From: Roseomonas sp.
Lineage (GTDB): Bacteria > Pseudomonadota > Alphaproteobacteria > Acetobacterales > Acetobacteraceae
NCBI GenBank assembly: GCA_020249505.1
Contig: JADCFN010000011.1
Location: forward strand, 32,065 to 96,064
Direction of reading: 5' to 3'
Length of the DNA stretch: 64,000 bases
Under the pieces are notes generated by a model that searched no databases, was not told the DNA's origin, and was given only the letters and a program-made list of their open reading frames with translations. Position 1 is the stretch's first letter; every line of letters starts with the position of its first letter. Positions 61,907 to 64,000 of this stretch are shown here, piece after piece. The position numbers and the translations under genes were made by a program.

Positions 61907-63253
61907 ATGTCCTCTGCCCCGCCCCGCCCCTTCCGCGCCAGCAAACCCTCGGCCCCGCTTTCGGGCAAGGCCGGGGTGGCCGGCGACAAATCCATCAGCC
62001 ACCGCGCCCTTATGTTCGGCGCGCTTGCCGTCGGCACCACCGATATCGCTGGGCTTTTGGAAGGGGAGGATGTGCTCCGCACCGCCGCCGCCATGCGCGC
62101 CCTGGGTGCCGAGGTGGAAAAGCTCGGCCCCGGCCAATGGCGCGTCTCCGGCCGCGGCGTGGGTGGCCTGACCGAGCCCGGCGATGTGCTGGATATGGGC
62201 AATTCCGGTACCGCGGCACGGCTGCTGCTGGGCTTGCTCTCCGGCCATCCGCTATTCGCGGTGATGACCGGCGATGCTTCACTGAGGCGCCGGCCCATGA
62301 AGCGCGTGACCGACCCGCTTTCGGCAACGGGGGCGCAATTCTGGACCCGCGAGGGCGGGCGCCTGCCCCTGGCCGTGCGTGGCGCCACAGACCCGCTACC
62401 CTTGGATTACCGACTGCCGGTTGCCTCCGCCCAGGTGAAAAGCGCCTGCCTGCTGGCGGGCTTGTGTGCGCCAGGCATTACCCGCGTGGTGGAACCGGAA
62501 CCCACGCGCGACCATACGGAAAACATGCTGCGCCATTTCGGCGCCATGGTGGCAGTGGAGGACACCGCCGAAGGCCGCGTGGTGCGGCTGGATGGCCAGC
62601 CGGAATTAAAAGCCGCGCCCATCAGCGTGCCGGGCGACCCTTCCTCAGCCTCCTTCCCGCTGGTCGCGGCACTTCTGGTGCCGGGGTCACGCATCAGCCT
62701 GACGCAAATCGGGCTCAATCCTTTGCGGACCGGGCTATTCACCACGCTCCGCGAAATGGGCGCCGCGCTCAAGATAGAAAATGCCCGGATCGAAGGCGGG
62801 GAGGCGGTGGGCGATGTTATCGGCGAATATACCGCGCTGAAGGCCGTGGATGTGCCGCCGGGCCGCGCCCCTTCCATGATTGACGAATACCCTATCCTGG
62901 CAGTGGCCGCCTCCTTCGCGCGCGGCACCACGCGCATGCGCGGACTTGCGGAATTGCGCGTGAAGGAAAGCGATCGCCTCGCCGCCACCGCCGCGCTGCT
63001 CGAAGCCAATGGCGCCAAGGTCACCATCGAAGGCGATGATCTCCTGGTCCATGGCACGGGCGCGCCACCCGCCGGCGGTGGCTTGGTCACCACGCATATG
63101 GATCACCGCATCGCCATGGCCGCCCTGGTCATGGGCCTTGCCACGCAAAACCCCGTCACGGTGGATGAGGCGAGCTTCATTGACACCTCCTTCCCCGGTT
63201 TCGCCGCGCTGATGAACCGCCTGGCCGGGTCGGACGCGATCCGCCCGGCATGA
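61907..63253 (+). CDS. aroA: 3-phosphoshikimate 1-carboxyvinyltransferase (EPSP synthase)
   Basis: 448 aa shikimate pathway enzyme. LSGKAGVAGDKSISHRALMFG starts the fold, LEGEDVLRTAAAM, RRPMKRVTDPL and DEYPILAVAASFA are conserved. The sequence is close to the Agrobacterium CP4 (class II) type, but the loop reads GNSGTAAR with Gly101 rather than the CP4 Ala, a position linked with glyphosate binding. ATG at 61907 is preferred; an upstream TTG would add 12 residues. ATGA overlap with cmk. Confidence 0.96.
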   Translation: MSSAPPRPFRASKPSAPLSGKAGVAGDKSISHRALMFGALAVGTTDIAGLLEGEDVLRTAAAMRALGAEVEKLGPGQWRVSGRGVGGLTEPGDVLDMGNSGTAARLLLGLLSGHPLFAVMTGDASLRRRPMKRVTDPLSATGAQFWTREGGRLPLAVRGATDPLPLDYRLPVASAQVKSACLLAGLCAPGITRVVEPEPTRDHTENMLRHFGAMVAVEDTAEGRVVRLDGQPELKAAPISVPGDPSSASFPLVAALLVPGSRISLTQIGLNPLRTGLFTTLREMGAALKIENARIEGGEAVGDVIGEYTALKAVDVPPGRAPSMIDEYPILAVAASFARGTTRMRGLAELRVKESDRLAATAALLEANGAKVTIEGDDLLVHGTGAPPAGGGLVTTHMDHRIAMAALVMGLATQNPVTVDEASFIDTSFPGFAALMNRLAGSDAIRPA

Positions 63254-63897
63254 GGCTGCCCGCCGGCACCGTCATTGCAGTCGACGGCCCCGCCGCCGCG
63301 GGCAAGGGCACCCTCGCCCGGCGCCTGGCGGCCGAGCTTGGCCTGCCTTACCTGGATACCGGCCTGCTCTATCGCGCAGTAGGCCGGCGCGTGCTGGATC
63401 GCGGCATAGACCCGCAGGATGCCCGCGTGGCGGAAGCCGAGGCTCGCGCCCTGACGCCCGAAGACCTCGCGCGCAGCGATTTGCGCGGCTCCTTAGCCGA
63501 TATGGCCGCCAGCAAGGTCGCCGCCATTCCCGCCGTGCGCGCTGCCTTGCTTGATTTCCAGCGCCGTTTCGGCGCCGCCCAGGGTGCCGTGCTGGATGGG
63601 CGGGATATCGGCACGGTGGTCTTCCCCGAGGCGCGCGTAAAGTTGTTCATCACCGCGAGTGTCGCCGAACGTGCCCGGCGCCGCTTTCTGGAACTGACAG
63701 GGCGCGGTGTCGCCGCAGACCCCGCCCAGGTGGAAGCCGAAATCCGCGACCGCGATGCGCAAGACGCCAATCGTCCCGTGGCCCCCACCAGGCGCGCCCC
63801 GGATGCCTTTGAGATAGACACAACCGCGCTGAATGCCGATGAAACCTTCCACGCGGCATTGGCTTTCATCAGGAAAAAGCTCAGGGTAATCGCTTGA
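63250..63897 (+). CDS. cmk: cytidylate kinase
   Basis: 215 aa CMP/dCMP kinase. P-loop GPAAAGKGT at about 13-21, YLDTGLLYRAVG for the nucleotide-binding region, and LDGRDIGTVVFPEA plus the RDRDAQDANRP lid. It phosphorylates CMP using ATP. It begins in the aroA stop (ATGA). In many Proteobacteria rpsA follows; here only its leader region is reached. Confidence 0.96.
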   Translation: MRLPAGTVIAVDGPAAAGKGTLARRLAAELGLPYLDTGLLYRAVGRRVLDRGIDPQDARVAEAEARALTPEDLARSDLRGSLADMAASKVAAIPAVRAALLDFQRRFGAAQGAVLDGRDIGTVVFPEARVKLFITASVAERARRRFLELTGRGVAADPAQVEAEIRDRDAQDANRPVAPTRRAPDAFEIDTTALNADETFHAALAFIRKKLRVIA

Positions 63898-64000
63898 AGG
63901 GCTCACTGCTGAGTTCTGAGTAGTAATGAGCCCAGATAATCTGTGTTCATGGCGGCTTTTTTTCTTCTGACTTTAAGGCTGTGTTTGTCGTCTGCGTTGC
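63898..64000 (+). promoter_or_regulatory. leader downstream of cmk with inverted repeat
   Basis: GGGCTCA (63899-63905) and TGAGCCC (63927-63933) pair, with inner CTGCT/AGTAG partly extending the stem. A T-run occurs at 63957-63963, but 23 bases beyond the stem, so a classic terminator is doubtful. rpsA is expected next by gene order, yet no coding start is seen before the window ends. Confidence 0.5.

Noticed and set aside
1..64000. CRISPR array, prophage or defence island
   Set aside because: No regularly spaced repeats, phage structural genes or recognisable defence gene families occur in the window.

Overview
The window is GC-rich, tightly packed bacterial chromosome, most likely from an alphaproteobacterium of the Acetobacteraceae (Roseomonas-like). 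The right end gives the best lineage evidence: a FYDLN-acid zinc-ribbon gene (TIGR02300 family, typical of Alphaproteobacteria) lies beside aroA-cmk, and an aroA-cmk-rpsA order is usual in that class. The many tripartite tricarboxylate ('Bug') receptors, GMC flavoenzymes, CoA-transferases and molybdenum hydroxylases suit a heterotroph that uses many small organic acids, amides and N-heterocycles. I see no rRNA, tRNA, CRISPR array, prophage or transposase gene.

Layout. 1-14.4 kb: catabolic genes (partial GMC oxidoreductase, TspO, orphan peptide-type binding protein, quinone reductase, D-aminoacylase-like enzyme, binding-protein-like plus alpha/beta hydrolase pair, GMC plus class III CoA-transferase, and a creatininase - two FAD oxidases - quinone reductase operon). 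14.4-18.4 kb, minus strand: an ABC importer (THI5/NMT1-type receptor, ATPase, permease) with a cytosine-deaminase-like enzyme. 18.7-35.0 kb, plus strand: a long co-directional array with a DMT exporter, a two-subunit CoA-transferase, an HCCA-isomerase-like protein, an orphan molybdenum hydroxylase large subunit, a PuuE-type deacetylase, a complete TRAP transporter, HyuA/HyuB, an Old Yellow Enzyme, an MFS carrier and a second PuuE-type protein. 35.0-42.4 kb, minus strand: an operon of Bug receptor (frameshifted), FAH-family hydrolase, Bug receptor, 2Fe-2S subunit, molybdenum hydroxylase, Old Yellow Enzyme and GST. 42.5-45.3 kb: LysE exporter, YeeE/YedE transporter and soxYZ. 45.3-48.5 kb: tupABC tungstate/molybdate importer facing a DNA-binding/PBP regulator. 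48.5-57.9 kb: Baeyer-Villiger-type monooxygenase, GMC oxidoreductase, a Bug gene broken by a roughly 670 bp foreign insertion, metal-dependent hydrolase, SDR, ACR3, hydroxyacid dehydrogenase and an ATC-hydrolase-like protein. 58-64 kb: core genes ahcY, uppP, a double-domain GGCT protein, the FYDLN protein, aroA and cmk.

How the genes may work together. Enzymes that open cyclic amides or ureides recur: creatininase, cytosine/creatinine deaminase type, ATP-dependent hydantoinase HyuAB and two PuuE allantoinase-type proteins. They sit among several importers, suggesting uptake and hydrolysis of N-rich ring compounds. TupABC would supply the Mo or W needed by the two molybdenum hydroxylases. Orphan soxYZ beside a YeeE transporter suggests handling of a thiosulfate-like sulfur species. 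These links are inferred from context.

The least explained items are the low-GC insertion at 52643-53310 carrying one unrecognised ORF with a strong ribosome binding site, a dispersed 53 bp hairpin repeat in three copies, the molybdenum hydroxylase whose usual catalytic Glu reads Gln, and the one-component regulator facing tupABC. No complete, clearly undescribed multi-gene system could be shown from sequence alone.
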